Part shown: positions 45,564 to 54,289 of the stretch, in pieces
Layout: each line of letters starts with the position of its first letter
Numbering within the stretch: the stretch's first letter is position 1
Source: CAVQYV01 sp963718295 [NCBI: uncultured Methylomirabilota bacterium]
GTDB taxonomy: Bacteria; Methylomirabilota; Methylomirabilia; CAVQYV01
Length of the DNA: 64,000 nt
Assembly (NCBI GenBank): GCA_963718295.1
Contig: CAVQYV010000010.1
Coordinates: 47,064 to 111,063 of the forward strand
Direction of reading: 5' to 3'
Position numbers and translations under genes: made by a program
The notes under the pieces: generated by a model
Told to the model about the DNA's origin: nothing
The model's input: the letters and a program-made list of their open reading frames with translations, nothing else
The model's database searches: none

Positions 45564-47360
45564 ATGGATACCATCAGGAATTTCAGCATCATCGCCCATA
45601 TCGATCACGGCAAGTCCACCCTGGCGGACCGGATGATCCAATACACGGGAATCGTCGATGCCCGCAATTTTCAGGACCAGATCCTGGACACGATGGACAT
45701 CGAGCGGGAACGGGGAATCACAATCAAGAGCCAGGCCGTCGCCCTCCCCTACCGGGCCCGGGATGGCCGCATCTACACCCTGAATCTCATCGACACGCCG
45801 GGGCACGTGGACTTCACCTACGAGGTCTCGCGTTCCCTGGCCTCCTGCGAGGGAGTCCTGCTCCTCATCGACGCCGCCCAGGGAGTCCAGGCCCAGACCT
45901 TGGCCAACCTCTACCTGGCGATGGAGCACGACCTCACGATCATCCCCATCATCAATAAGATCGATCTCCCCTCTGCCGACGTGGAGCGGGTCAAGACCCA
46001 GATCGACGGGGAGCTCGGTCTCGACTCCGAGGCGGCGCTCCTCTGTTCCGCCAAGGAGGGCACGGGGGTCGAAGAGATTCTCGAGGCGATCGTGACCCGG
46101 ATCCCACCGCCCAAGGGCGATCCCGAGGCGCCGCTGGCCGCCCTCATCTTCGATGCCAAGTACGATTCCTTCCGGGGTACTGTGATCCACTCTCGCCTCT
46201 TCGCCGGCACCCTGCGTGCGGGGGAGATCATCCGCTTCGTGCACAACGGCGCCACGTACAAGGTCGAGGAGGTGGGACATTTCCTTCTCCAGCGGGAGAA
46301 GAGGGAGCACCTCGCCGCGGGCGACGTCGGCTACGTCATGGCCGGCGTCAAGACCGTCTCCGACGTGCGGACGGGCGACACGATCACCCACGAGGATCGC
46401 CCGTGCGCTGAGCCTCTTCCGGGCTTCAAGGAGGTCAAGCCCGTCGTCTTCGCTTCCATTTATCCCATCGCCTCGGGTGACTATGAGGACCTGGCAGCTT
46501 CCTTAGAGAAATATACGCTCAACGACGCCTCCTTCGTTTACGAGCATGACTCCTCCGCCTCACTGGGCCAGGGTTTCCGCTGCGGGTTCCTGGGTCTCCT
46601 CCACCTGGCCATCGTCCAGGAGCGCCTGGAGCGGGAGTACGACCTCTCCATCATCCTGTCCGTCCCCAGTGTCTGCTATCGGTTCACCCTCAAGGACGGG
46701 ACCCTCCTCGACGTGGATAACCCGGCCCACTATCCGGACCCCATTTCGATCGCCCACTCCGAGGAGCCTTACATTCTCGCCCGGATGATGCTCCCGGAAC
46801 GCTACCTCGGCGCCGTCATGAAGCTCTGCATGGATAAGCGCGGGTCGAACTCGAAGCTGAACTATCTCGATCCCAACCGGGTGGAGCTCTCCTACGAGAT
46901 GCCTCTGGCGGAGGTGATCTACGATTTTTATGACCGCTTCAAATCCCTCACCCAGGGTTACGGGTCCTTCGACTATGATCTCATAGATTACCGGGAAAGC
47001 AACCTGGTCCTGCTCGATATCCTCGTCAACGGGGAAAAGGTCGACGCCCTATCCCAGATCGTCCACCGGGACCGGGCGCGGGCCCGGGGACTCCAAGCCT
47101 GCGACCGTTTGAAGGACGAGATCCCCCGGCAGATGTTCAAGATCGCCATCCAGGGGGCCATCGGCGGTGAGATCATCTCCCGTTCCACCATCTCAGCCTT
47201 CCGGAAAGACGTGACGGCGAAGTGCTACGGAGGGGACATCTCCCGGAAGCGCAAGCTCCTGGAAAAACAGAAGAAGGGAAAGAAGAGGATGAAGATGATC
47301 GGCCAGGTCTCCATCCCCCAGAGTGCCTTCCTGGCCGTCCTCAAGTCCGACGTGGATTGA
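45564..47360 (+). CDS. lepA: Elongation factor 4 (LepA), ribosomal back-translocase GTPase
   Basis: 598 residues from the ATG at 45564 (an in-frame GTG sits two codons earlier). Translational GTPase with G1 'AHIDHGKSTLAD', G2 around 'ERERGITIKSQAV', G3 'DTPGHVDF' and G4 'NKID'. Domains II, III and V and the LepA-specific C-terminal domain ('RKDVTAKCYGGDISRKRKLLEKQKKGKKRMK') are complete. A TATAAT at 45526-45531 is a likely -10 with no clear -35. hemW follows after 1 bp. Confidence 0.97.
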   Translation: MDTIRNFSIIAHIDHGKSTLADRMIQYTGIVDARNFQDQILDTMDIERERGITIKSQAVALPYRARDGRIYTLNLIDTPGHVDFTYEVSRSLASCEGVLLLIDAAQGVQAQTLANLYLAMEHDLTIIPIINKIDLPSADVERVKTQIDGELGLDSEAALLCSAKEGTGVEEILEAIVTRIPPPKGDPEAPLAALIFDAKYDSFRGTVIHSRLFAGTLRAGEIIRFVHNGATYKVEEVGHFLLQREKREHLAAGDVGYVMAGVKTVSDVRTGDTITHEDRPCAEPLPGFKEVKPVVFASIYPIASGDYEDLAASLEKYTLNDASFVYEHDSSASLGQGFRCGFLGLLHLAIVQERLEREYDLSIILSVPSVCYRFTLKDGTLLDVDNPAHYPDPISIAHSEEPYILARMMLPERYLGAVMKLCMDKRGSNSKLNYLDPNRVELSYEMPLAEVIYDFYDRFKSLTQGYGSFDYDLIDYRESNLVLLDILVNGEKVDALSQIVHRDRARARGLQACDRLKDEIPRQMFKIAIQGAIGGEIISRSTISAFRKDVTAKCYGGDISRKRKLLEKQKKGKKRMKMIGQVSIPQSAFLAVLKSDVD

Positions 47361-47361
47361 C

Positions 47362-48546
47362 ATGGCCCTCCCCGGCCTTTACCTCCACATCCCCTTTTGC
47401 CGCAGCAAGTGCTCTTACTGCGGTTTTTACTCCATCACGGACCTCGCCCCGGTACCGTCCTTTCTGGGGGCCCTGGCGGCGGAGATCGCCCTGTACCGGG
47501 AGCACTTCCCCGCCTTCGATACGGTCTACATCGGCGGAGGTACTCCTTCCGTTCTCGCTGCCGGCGAACTGGAGGCGATCATCGGGGAGGTCCGAAAGAC
47601 CTTCGCACTGCCCGATGGGGTGGAGATCACCCTGGAGATCAATCCCGGAGGCGTAACCCCGGGATCCCTGCAGGCCTTGCGCCGCAGCGGTGTGAGCCGA
47701 CTCAACGTAGGCGTCCAGTCCTTCGACGATGCTGCCCTCGCTTTTCTCGGGCGGCGCCACACAAGCCAGCAGGCCGTGGAAACCATCCTCCTGGCCCGGG
47801 AGGCCGGCTTCGACAGCCTGGGCCTCGATCTCATCTACGGCCTCGCCGCTGTGGACGGGAAGAAACATGGGGAATCTCGTGCTGAAAGAGGGGGCCCGGC
47901 AGCAGAATCCCTTTTTTCGCGCTGGCAGGACACGCTGAAGGTAGCCTGCTCATTCCGGCCGGAGCACCTCTCCTGTTACGAGCTCACCGTCGAGGCCGGC
48001 ACTCCCCTGGCGGCGATGATCGCTGCCGGTGATCACGCCTTGCCCGACGAGGACCTCCAGTGCCGGTATTTCCTCCGCACCTCGGAGGTGCTCGAGGAGA
48101 CGGGCTACCTCCACTACGAAGTGTCGAATTTCGCCCGGGAAGAGCGCTTCCGGTCCCGACACAACAGTAAATACTGGGACCATACACCCTACCTCGGACT
48201 CGGCCCCGGCGCCCACTCCTTCGACGGCACGAGGCGCTGGTGGAACCACCGGAACGTGGCGGTTTACATCCAGGAGCTCCGGGCCGGAAAACGACCTGTC
48301 GTCGCGGAGGAGGAGCTCGACACCGAACAGTTGCGCCTGGAGGCCCTGTGTCTGGGGCTCCGGACGGCAGCGGGGATCGATGTTCGGGAATATCGCGAAA
48401 ATTACGGATACGATCTGTTGATGGAACGGGGAGAGGCCATCGACAGGCTCCTTGGGGAGGGACATCTCAAGAGACGAGAAGACCGGATTGCGCCCACTCG
48501 AAAAGGACTCGCCGTCGCCGACGCCATGGCCCGACTTCTTTCCTGA
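47362..48546 (+). CDS. hemW: HemW-like radical SAM protein (coproporphyrinogen-dehydrogenase homolog)
   Basis: 394 residues. The ATG at 47362 is 1 bp after the lepA stop, the widely conserved lepA-hemW arrangement. Radical SAM cluster: CRSKCSYCGF (CxxxCxxC) at residues about 14-23, then 'YIGGGTPSVL' and 'LNVGVQSFDD'. The HemW branch has CxxxCxxC without the additional HemN features and acts as a heme chaperone/transfer protein, not an oxidase. The segment 'VDGKKHGESRAERGGPAAESL' looks like a small insertion in the barrel region. Confidence 0.93.
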   Translation: MALPGLYLHIPFCRSKCSYCGFYSITDLAPVPSFLGALAAEIALYREHFPAFDTVYIGGGTPSVLAAGELEAIIGEVRKTFALPDGVEITLEINPGGVTPGSLQALRRSGVSRLNVGVQSFDDAALAFLGRRHTSQQAVETILLAREAGFDSLGLDLIYGLAAVDGKKHGESRAERGGPAAESLFSRWQDTLKVACSFRPEHLSCYELTVEAGTPLAAMIAAGDHALPDEDLQCRYFLRTSEVLEETGYLHYEVSNFAREERFRSRHNSKYWDHTPYLGLGPGAHSFDGTRRWWNHRNVAVYIQELRAGKRPVVAEEELDTEQLRLEALCLGLRTAAGIDVREYRENYGYDLLMERGEAIDRLLGEGHLKRREDRIAPTRKGLAVADAMARLLS

Positions 48547-48761
48547 CGCCCTCCTGTCCCCTCGTTCCTTTCGGAAAATAGACTAAAATAGGGACGATCT
48601 TCGGATGGCATCGTGTCCCAAAGATGCTATTGGCTGAAGGAGATCGGCGATGGGAGGAGATATCTGCAGGAGGAAGGAGAGGAAGAAGAGGGAAATCTGG
48701 CGAACGAGGTCAGAAAGCGTGCTCTATCCGGGCGGCCCTGTGGCGATGAGGCGTTTAGGGG
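48547..48761. other. Gap between convergent hemW and TPM genes
   Basis: About 215 bp. An imperfect stem, GGGACGAT and ATCGTGTCCC (48591-48598 and 48610-48619) with a two-base bulge, could end hemW transcription. Nothing else was recognised. Confidence 0.3.
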
Positions 48762-49403
48762 TCATCCTTCAATGATCACCTCATCACGAAGCTCATCGAT
48801 ATCCCCTGCCTTCATGGGGAAATGTTTGGCCAGTAATTCCCCCACCCCTTCGACGGCCTCACACAGGGCGTCGCAAGCTCGACCCTCTCTTACCCCTTGG
48901 GAGACTGTCTTTGCATATCGGTCCAGGGTCTCCTGGCCGATTTTCTGATAGATGCCTTTATCCGCAAGGACCCGGACTTTTCTTTCCAGAAGAGAAAGGA
49001 AAAAGAGGACCCCCGTGTTTTCCTTCGTCTTATAGAGCCCCTTCTCGAAAAAGGCCCGCAGCGCCCTCTCTCGAACGGCATGCTCCTTCCTTTCCGCCCC
49101 CAAGAGAAGGGCTTTCCATCGATGATCCCTTCTCATGAGGAAGTGCGCCGGGAAGAACAGGAGGAAACTCAAGGGGAGGAAAAACAGAAGGGAGGAATGG
49201 AAAAACAACAGGGTCAAGACCAGGGATACACATCCTCCCGCAGTTATTCCGCCTATGACCTCCGCCTCGAGGTAAGGATCGCTGGAGTCAACCACCATCA
49301 CGACGACTTCCCCGATGGTCCGGGACTCGACATCACAGGCGGCCGCCTCCAATCGTTTCTTCTCCGCTTCCGTGAAAAAATCATGTGATTTGGATCGATT
49401 CAT
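48762..49403 (-). CDS. TPM-domain membrane protein (C-terminal partner)
   Basis: 213 residues from the ATG at 49403, which overlaps the preceding TPM gene's stop (TGATG). 'FFTEAEKKRLEAAACDVESRTIGEVVVMVVDSSDPYLEA' opens a TPM-like domain. Two membrane helices follow (about 45-85, very Leu/Phe-rich), then 'ERALRAFFEKGLYKTKENTGVLFFLSLLERKVRVLADKGIYQKI' completes it. Paralogous to, but not a copy of, the upstream TPM protein. Role unknown, likely in envelope quality control with LemA. Confidence 0.8.
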   Translation of the reverse strand: MNRSKSHDFFTEAEKKRLEAAACDVESRTIGEVVVMVVDSSDPYLEAEVIGGITAGGCVSLVLTLLFFHSSLLFFLPLSFLLFFPAHFLMRRDHRWKALLLGAERKEHAVRERALRAFFEKGLYKTKENTGVLFFLSLLERKVRVLADKGIYQKIGQETLDRYAKTVSQGVREGRACDALCEAVEGVGELLAKHFPMKAGDIDELRDEVIIEG

Positions 49404-50128
49404 CACCAATTCCCCGAGGATCCGCCCCCGCCAAAGCCCCCGCCGCCTCCGCCGAAGCCTCCTCCGCTCCCTCCGGAAGGGGAATCGAAGCCCCCGCCCC
49501 CTCCTGGGTACCACCCTCCCGCATGATCTCCTCTCCGGGTGACTTTGCGAGAGGCACGGCTGGCCGCAATAGCAAAGAGGATGAAGAAACCGAAAACGAA
49601 GGCCGTCCAGAGCGATGGGGGCCGGGGAGAACGTTTTGCATCAGCCTGAAACTCCCCTCGCGTCGCGCCGATCAGGGCAGAGACGCCTGCGGTGAAGCCT
49701 CCATCAAAATCTCCGGCCTTGAATCTCGGTTTGATGACGAGGTCAATGATCCTTCCTGCGGTGAGATCGGTCAATCGCCCTTCGAGCCCTCTTCCCACTT
49801 CAATCCTCATCTTCCGATCCTGCTTGGAAACGATGAGGAGGATGCCGTTATCCTTGCCCTTTTGCCCGATCTTCCATGATTCGGCCACCTGGATGCCAAC
49901 GTCCTCGATCGGTTCGCCTTCGAGGGAGGGAATGGTCAGAATGACCATCTGAGTCGAATCAGACGCTTCGAAGGCCTTCAGCTTCTCCGCAAGCTGCGCC
50001 CCTGTGGAGGGCGACAACATGCCCGCATAATCGTTGACATAACCCCGAAGCTCTGGAACATCAAGGGCGCTCGCAGCAAGGGGCAGCAACAACGGAAAGA
50101 GGATCAGAAAAAGCAGTATCTTCTTCAT
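49403..50128 (-). CDS. TPM-domain protein with Gly-rich tail (YgcG-like)
   Basis: 241 residues. Signal peptide ([21 protein letters not shown]), TPM domain (about 25-155: 'LRGYVNDYAGMLSP', 'QMVILTIPSLEGEPIEDVGIQVAESWKIGQKGKDNGILLIVSKQDRKMRIEVGRGLEG' in order), one membrane helix (WTAFVFGFFILFAIAAS) and a Gly/Ser tail ending GGFGGGGSSGNW. Same architecture as YgcG proteins. The domain is related to Psb32/TLP18.3. It starts directly at the lemA stop, forming a lemA-tpm-tpm operon. Confidence 0.88.
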   Translation of the reverse strand: MKKILLFLILFPLLLPLAASALDVPELRGYVNDYAGMLSPSTGAQLAEKLKAFEASDSTQMVILTIPSLEGEPIEDVGIQVAESWKIGQKGKDNGILLIVSKQDRKMRIEVGRGLEGRLTDLTAGRIIDLVIKPRFKAGDFDGGFTAGVSALIGATRGEFQADAKRSPRPPSLWTAFVFGFFILFAIAASRASRKVTRRGDHAGGWYPGGGGGFDSPSGGSGGGFGGGGGGFGGGGSSGNW

Positions 50129-50718
50129 TAGAACTTGACCTGGGGTGCCTTCTCCGCGCCTGCATCCGCCTTGAACGGCTCTCTGGCCTTCAGATGGAGC
50201 AAGAAACTGTTGGTCAGGTTGTTGGGAAAGACCCGGATCGATCCGTTGAAGACCTCTACGGCTTTGTTATAACGCGTTCGGGCCACATTGATGCGGTTTT
50301 CAGTCCCTTCCAGCTGGTGCTGCAGATCCAGGAAGTTCTGATTGGCCTTGAGGTCCGGATATCGTTCCACCGTCACCAGGAGCCTGGATAGGGCACTGCT
50401 CATTGCACCCTGCGCAGCCTGGAATTCTGAAAACGCCTTCGGATCATCGAGGAGGTCTTTTGACATCTGGATCGTGCCGACCTTCGCTCTCGCCTCCGTC
50501 ACGGCAATCAGGGTTTCCCTTTCAAACTTTGCGTAGGCCTTGACCGTCTCCACCAGGTTGGGGACCAGATCGTTCCTTCTTTGATAAGCTGATTCCACAT
50601 CCCCCCATGCGGCCTTGACCGCCTCTTCGTTCATCTGAATCGTATTATAACCACAGCCGGAAGGAACCAAGAGTGATACGAAAACTGCCAACATCAATAT
50701 TCGTTTTAGGGCAACCAA
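50128..50718 (-). CDS. LemA-family lipoprotein
   Basis: 196 residues. The start is a TTG at 50718 with GAGGAGG 5 nt upstream. The overlapping ATG at 50723 is out of frame and stops after five codons. The signal ends at a lipobox (LLVPSGC). The family core is intact: '[48 protein letters not shown]', '[39 protein letters not shown]'. LemA proteins are envelope coiled-coil proteins usually encoded beside TPM genes, as here. Mechanism unknown. Confidence 0.93.
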   Translation of the reverse strand: MVALKRILMLAVFVSLLVPSGCGYNTIQMNEEAVKAAWGDVESAYQRRNDLVPNLVETVKAYAKFERETLIAVTEARAKVGTIQMSKDLLDDPKAFSEFQAAQGAMSSALSRLLVTVERYPDLKANQNFLDLQHQLEGTENRINVARTRYNKAVEVFNGSIRVFPNNLTNSFLLHLKAREPFKADAGAEKAPQVKF

Positions 50719-50887
50719 AGCATCCTCCTCGTTTCAAGTAGATCGTTCTTCATGGCTGGTTTCCACTTTGTGGTCACTTGAACAAATCCTCCATCAGCTT
50801 CTCTCTAACGGAGGCAGCATGCAAAGGATATAAGCATGGTTCCTGCATAGCAAGGGAAATCTTGAAGGGAATAATGGGGGAATAATG

Positions 50888-50936
50888 GGGACACATCCCA
50901 TTTATGAAAAATATAGTGAAAATTGGGATGTGTCCC
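50888..50936. repeat. Palindromic repeat, family A (complete copy)
   Basis: GGGACACATCCC (50888-50899) and GGGATGTGTCCC (50925-50936), identical arms to the 44930 copy but a 25-nt loop, flanked by GGGAATAATGG units on the left and CTAATTTCC units (three) on the right. Confidence 0.75.
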
Positions 50937-50984
50937 TAATTTCCCTAATTTCCCTAATTTCCGGTACGCGAGCGCAGGGAGCGG

Positions 50985-52265
50985 CTACTTCCCCATCAAC
51001 AGGTTCGGGAGGAAGAGGACCACCGATGGAACATAAGTGATGAGCACCAGCACGAGGATCAACGCACCCACAAATATGGGGATCTCTCGGGCAAAGTCCA
51101 CCACCCGGATCTTCGCGATGGCGCAGGAAATGAACATGGCCATGCCGACGGGCGGGGTGATGAGTCCGATCATCAGGTTCAGAACGAACACGACCCCGAA
51201 GTGCACCGGATCGATGCCCAGGGTGGTGATCAGCGGCATCAGCACGGGCACCAGGAGAATCATCAGGGACAGGGTCTCGAAGAAGCAGCCCAGGATCAGC
51301 AGGATAATATTGAGGACCAGGAGCACTGCATTCTTATCCTGCGTGATCGAAGTCACCGCCGCCACCAGGGCCGGTCCGGCCTGCTCGCGGGTCATCATCC
51401 ACCCGAGCAGCGACGCTCCGGCCACGATGAACATCACCGCGCCGGTGGTGAGCGCCGCCCCGCTGAAGGCCTGGATCATTTTGGAAAGCGTGAGCTCCTT
51501 GTACACGAACCGTCCCAGAAAGAGCGCATACAGCACCGCCAGGACCGCCGCCTCGGTCGGGGTCACCGCTCCCCCCACGATTCCCCAGGCGATGAGGATC
51601 GGCAGAAACAGCGCCGGGATGGCGGACTTGAAGGTTGCCCAGATGTCGCGGGTGGGGACCCTTTCCCCTTTGGCGTAGCCTCGCTTCCTGGAGATGATGT
51701 AGATCACCAGCATGAGGTACACCCCCATCAGCATACCCGGCAGCGCCCCGCCCAAAAAGAGGCGGCCGATCGAGACGCTCGCCATCACGCCGAAGACCAC
51801 GAAGGGGATGCTGGGCGGGATGATGGGTCCGATGGTCGAAGCGGAGGCGGTCACCGCCGCGGAGAACGCCGGGTCGAACCTGGCGCGGACCATGGCCGGG
51901 ATAAGCACCGAGCCGGTCGCCGAGCAGTCGGCCACGGCCGAGCCCGACATCCCCGCCATGATCATGTTGGTGACAACCACCACGTGACCCAGACCTCCCG
52001 TGAAGCGTCCCACCAGGGCATTGGCGAATCGGACGAGTCGTTCCGTGATCCCTCCGGTGTTCATCAGCCCCCCGGCCAGCATGAAGAAGGGCACCGCCAA
52101 GAGCGGAAAGGAGTCCACCCCGGTCACGAACCGCTGAGCCGTCACCTCGATCGGAATATTGCCGCTGAGCAAAAGGCCGATGAACGCTGCCAGGCCCATG
52201 GAAATCGAGATGGGCACCCCGATGACAAACAGACAGATCAGGACAATGGAGATGATCGTCAGCAT
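50985..52265 (-). CDS. dctM: TRAP transporter large permease (DctM)
   Basis: 426 residues from the ATG at 52265. The 12-TM DctM domain is clear: 'GVPISISMGLAAFIGLLLSG', 'DSFPLLAVPFFMLAGGLMNTGGITERLVRFANALVG', 'GMSGSAVADCSATGSVLIPAM', 'SASTIGPIIPPSIPFVVFG' and 'TLGIDPVHFGVVFVLNLMIGLITPPVGM'. It forms the sodium-driven membrane channel with DctQ. It starts 2 bp after dctQ. Confidence 0.95.
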   Translation of the reverse strand: MLTIISIVLICLFVIGVPISISMGLAAFIGLLLSGNIPIEVTAQRFVTGVDSFPLLAVPFFMLAGGLMNTGGITERLVRFANALVGRFTGGLGHVVVVTNMIMAGMSGSAVADCSATGSVLIPAMVRARFDPAFSAAVTASASTIGPIIPPSIPFVVFGVMASVSIGRLFLGGALPGMLMGVYLMLVIYIISRKRGYAKGERVPTRDIWATFKSAIPALFLPILIAWGIVGGAVTPTEAAVLAVLYALFLGRFVYKELTLSKMIQAFSGAALTTGAVMFIVAGASLLGWMMTREQAGPALVAAVTSITQDKNAVLLVLNIILLILGCFFETLSLMILLVPVLMPLITTLGIDPVHFGVVFVLNLMIGLITPPVGMAMFISCAIAKIRVVDFAREIPIFVGALILVLVLITYVPSVVLFLPNLLMGK

Positions 52266-52267
52266 GG

Positions 52268-52768
52268 CTAGTCCACCAGCATAGACGGCGCGGCGGTTTG
52301 CACAGCTTTCCCCCGCACCGCATTGATGAGATGCATCACCACATACGCAGCAGAGACCGCAGCCCCGAAAGGCAGCGACGCGTACACGATTCCCATGTTC
52401 AGACGCATCGCCGTGGAGTAGGTGTCGGAGGTCAGCTGCACCATGCGGATCCCCAGCCATACCAGAACCACCAGGAAGCCCAGCACGATGACACCAGTGA
52501 CCACCGCCAGAAGCCTCCGTCCCCCGCTCGGCAGCACCAAGAGCAGGGCATCGACAACGATGTGGCTTCCGCGCCCAAACGCCAACCCTGCCCCAAGGAA
52601 TATCTGCCAGGCAAACAAGAAGCGCGCCAGCTCCTCGGTCCAGGTGGGCGGATTTTGGATCACATACCGGAAGAACACCTGGATGGCTACGTCCACCACC
52701 ATGGCCGCCAGCAAGAGGCCGATAGTGACGAAGAGGAAACGATCGAAAGCCTTCATAATCGTCGACAC
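52268..52768 (-). CDS. dctQ: TRAP transporter small permease (DctQ)
   Basis: 166 residues from a GTG at 52768 (GGAAGGTGAG upstream). An ATG four codons in is the alternative. Four membrane helices, with the family segment 'IQVFFRYVIQNPPTWTEELARFLFAWQIFLGAGLAFGRGSHIVVDAL'. Pairs with DctM. Confidence 0.93.
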   Translation of the reverse strand: MSTIMKAFDRFLFVTIGLLLAAMVVDVAIQVFFRYVIQNPPTWTEELARFLFAWQIFLGAGLAFGRGSHIVVDALLLVLPSGGRRLLAVVTGVIVLGFLVVLVWLGIRMVQLTSDTYSTAMRLNMGIVYASLPFGAAVSAAYVVMHLINAVRGKAVQTAAPSMLVD

Positions 52769-52847
52769 GGATCGCTCACCTTCCTGGAAATGGACATGAA
52801 AAGGGACGGAGGCGAAAACCCGCTCCGTCCCTTAGCCCTCACCCCAA

Positions 52848-53864
52848 TCAGCGGACGGCCTTGATCTGCTCAGCGAAGCCGGGCTTCCACTTGGTCTTGA
52901 ACTGGTTCGGCAACTCCTTGAGGGCCTCCTGAAACTTGGGCAAATCCACCGGACTGAAGATCATACCCTTGTCTTTCAGCTTTCGCTGTAATTCGGCCTC
53001 ATCGGCCGCCTGGTACCGGTCCTCGATCTTCCCCATCTCCACGAGCCCATCGATGACGATCCTCTGCAGCTCCGGCGAGAGGGTCTTGAGCCACCGCTGG
53101 CTCACGGTGATCTCGTACCCCGAGCAGATGTGAGCCGTCAGGTTGACGTATTTCTGCACCTCGTAGAAGGAGGAGGTGAGGATCAGCTCCAGAGGATTCT
53201 CCTGGGCGTCGATGGTACCCTGCTTCAGCGCCATGAACACCTCGGTAAAGGCCATAGGGGTGACGGTGGCTCCGAGCATTTTCCAGGCGGCCAGGTACGT
53301 TTCGACCTCTGGGACCCGCATCTTGACGCCCTTCAGATCTGCAGGCGTCTTGATCGGCTTGTTGCTGGTCAAGTATCGCGGGCCACGGTTGGCCCAGGCG
53401 ACGTGCCGGATGCCTTTGCGCTGCAGCATGGCATCGTACATGGGTTTGGCCAGCGGCCCGTCCACTACCTTGCGGAAGTGCTCCTGGTTCCGCATCGCGT
53501 AGGGTGTGTCGATCGGCAACCCCCACTCGGGCGTCACGTTGCCGATGATATACGAGCCGAACACCCCGATCTCGATGGAGCCCAGTTGGACTGACTCCAC
53601 CATGTCACGTTCGCCCCCGAGCTGCCCCCCGGGGAACACTTGCACTGTCAGCTCCCCCTTCGACCTTTCAGCCACGGCCTTGGCGAAATCTTTGCTAGCC
53701 CTGTCCACTGCTCCACCGGGCGCGACTACAGTGGCGAGGCGCGCCACCTTCGCGCCGGCCGCCGTCGATGTCACCCTGGTTCCGAATGCAACTAACCCCA
53801 CCCCCACCGCGGCCATCTTCAGGAAGCCTCGCCTGTCCAGGGCGCCTTCATCGTTCCTGAACAT
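52848..53864 (-). CDS. dctP: TRAP transporter substrate-binding protein (DctP family)
   Basis: 338 residues, ATG with AGGAGGGGGG upstream. The N-terminus has a Tat-like signal (DRRGFLKMAAVGVGLVAFG). The mature DctP fold has 'FAKAVAERSKGELTVQVFPGGQLGGERDMVESVQLGSIEIG', 'KPIKTPADLKGVKMRVPEVETYLAAWKMLGATVTPMAFTEVFMALKQGTIDAQENP' in order, including the conserved Arg of 'MRVPE' that salt-bridges a substrate carboxylate. So the cargo is probably an organic acid. First gene of the dctPQM operon. A promoter fits at 53940-53969. Confidence 0.94.
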   Translation of the reverse strand: MFRNDEGALDRRGFLKMAAVGVGLVAFGTRVTSTAAGAKVARLATVVAPGGAVDRASKDFAKAVAERSKGELTVQVFPGGQLGGERDMVESVQLGSIEIGVFGSYIIGNVTPEWGLPIDTPYAMRNQEHFRKVVDGPLAKPMYDAMLQRKGIRHVAWANRGPRYLTSNKPIKTPADLKGVKMRVPEVETYLAAWKMLGATVTPMAFTEVFMALKQGTIDAQENPLELILTSSFYEVQKYVNLTAHICSGYEITVSQRWLKTLSPELQRIVIDGLVEMGKIEDRYQAADEAELQRKLKDKGMIFSPVDLPKFQEALKELPNQFKTKWKPGFAEQIKAVR

Positions 53865-54289
53865 ACTGTTTCCCCCCTCCTGGCAAGATTGGTAAAAATA
53901 CTAAAAACTACTGATAAGAACTGGCTTTTGGGCAAGGTCACTATAATGAGAACGAATATCGGATGTCAAGGAAGTTTGAGTACCTGCCCGTCTTGGCCTG
54001 GAGGAGGCGGGGAGAAAGGCAGGCTGAGGATGAGCGGATCTTGGGAGATGGGGAGTTCGTGCGATCAGTCCTATCCGGGATGGATGAGCTGCCGAAGGAG
54101 AACCTGCGGGTCGCGCCTGCCCCCAGGAGCTTGTCTTCCCTGACCCAGCAGGTCTGCGAAATCCATCCAGTAACTTTCCATGAGCTACGATCAAGGATTC
54201 GTAGGATAGGGGAATTCAGGATTCAATAAATAGCATAGGGGCGGCATCGAGGACAGAATGTCAGAACCGCAAAGACATAAGGATATACG
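53865..54289. other. Intergenic region upstream of the TRAP operon
   Basis: 425 bp with no supported gene. It contains the dctP promoter and, at 54205-54240, a degenerate 35-bp sequence (GATAGGGGAATTCAGG...) that recurs at 56511-56544. Confidence 0.45.
53940..53969 (-). promoter_or_regulatory. Promoter of the dctPQM operon
   Basis: Minus strand TTGACA (53969-53964), 18 bp, TATAGT (53945-53940), about 75 bp upstream of the dctP start. Confidence 0.6.

Noticed and set aside
46216-46788. Several Ser/Arg/Pro-rich frames inside lepA, glnS, pump and TRAP genes
   Set aside because: Typical shadow frames of G+C-rich coding sequence on either strand.
53889-54143. Plus-strand frame upstream of dctP
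   Set aside because: It overlaps the dctP promoter, is rich in Arg/Gly/Ser and shows no family features.
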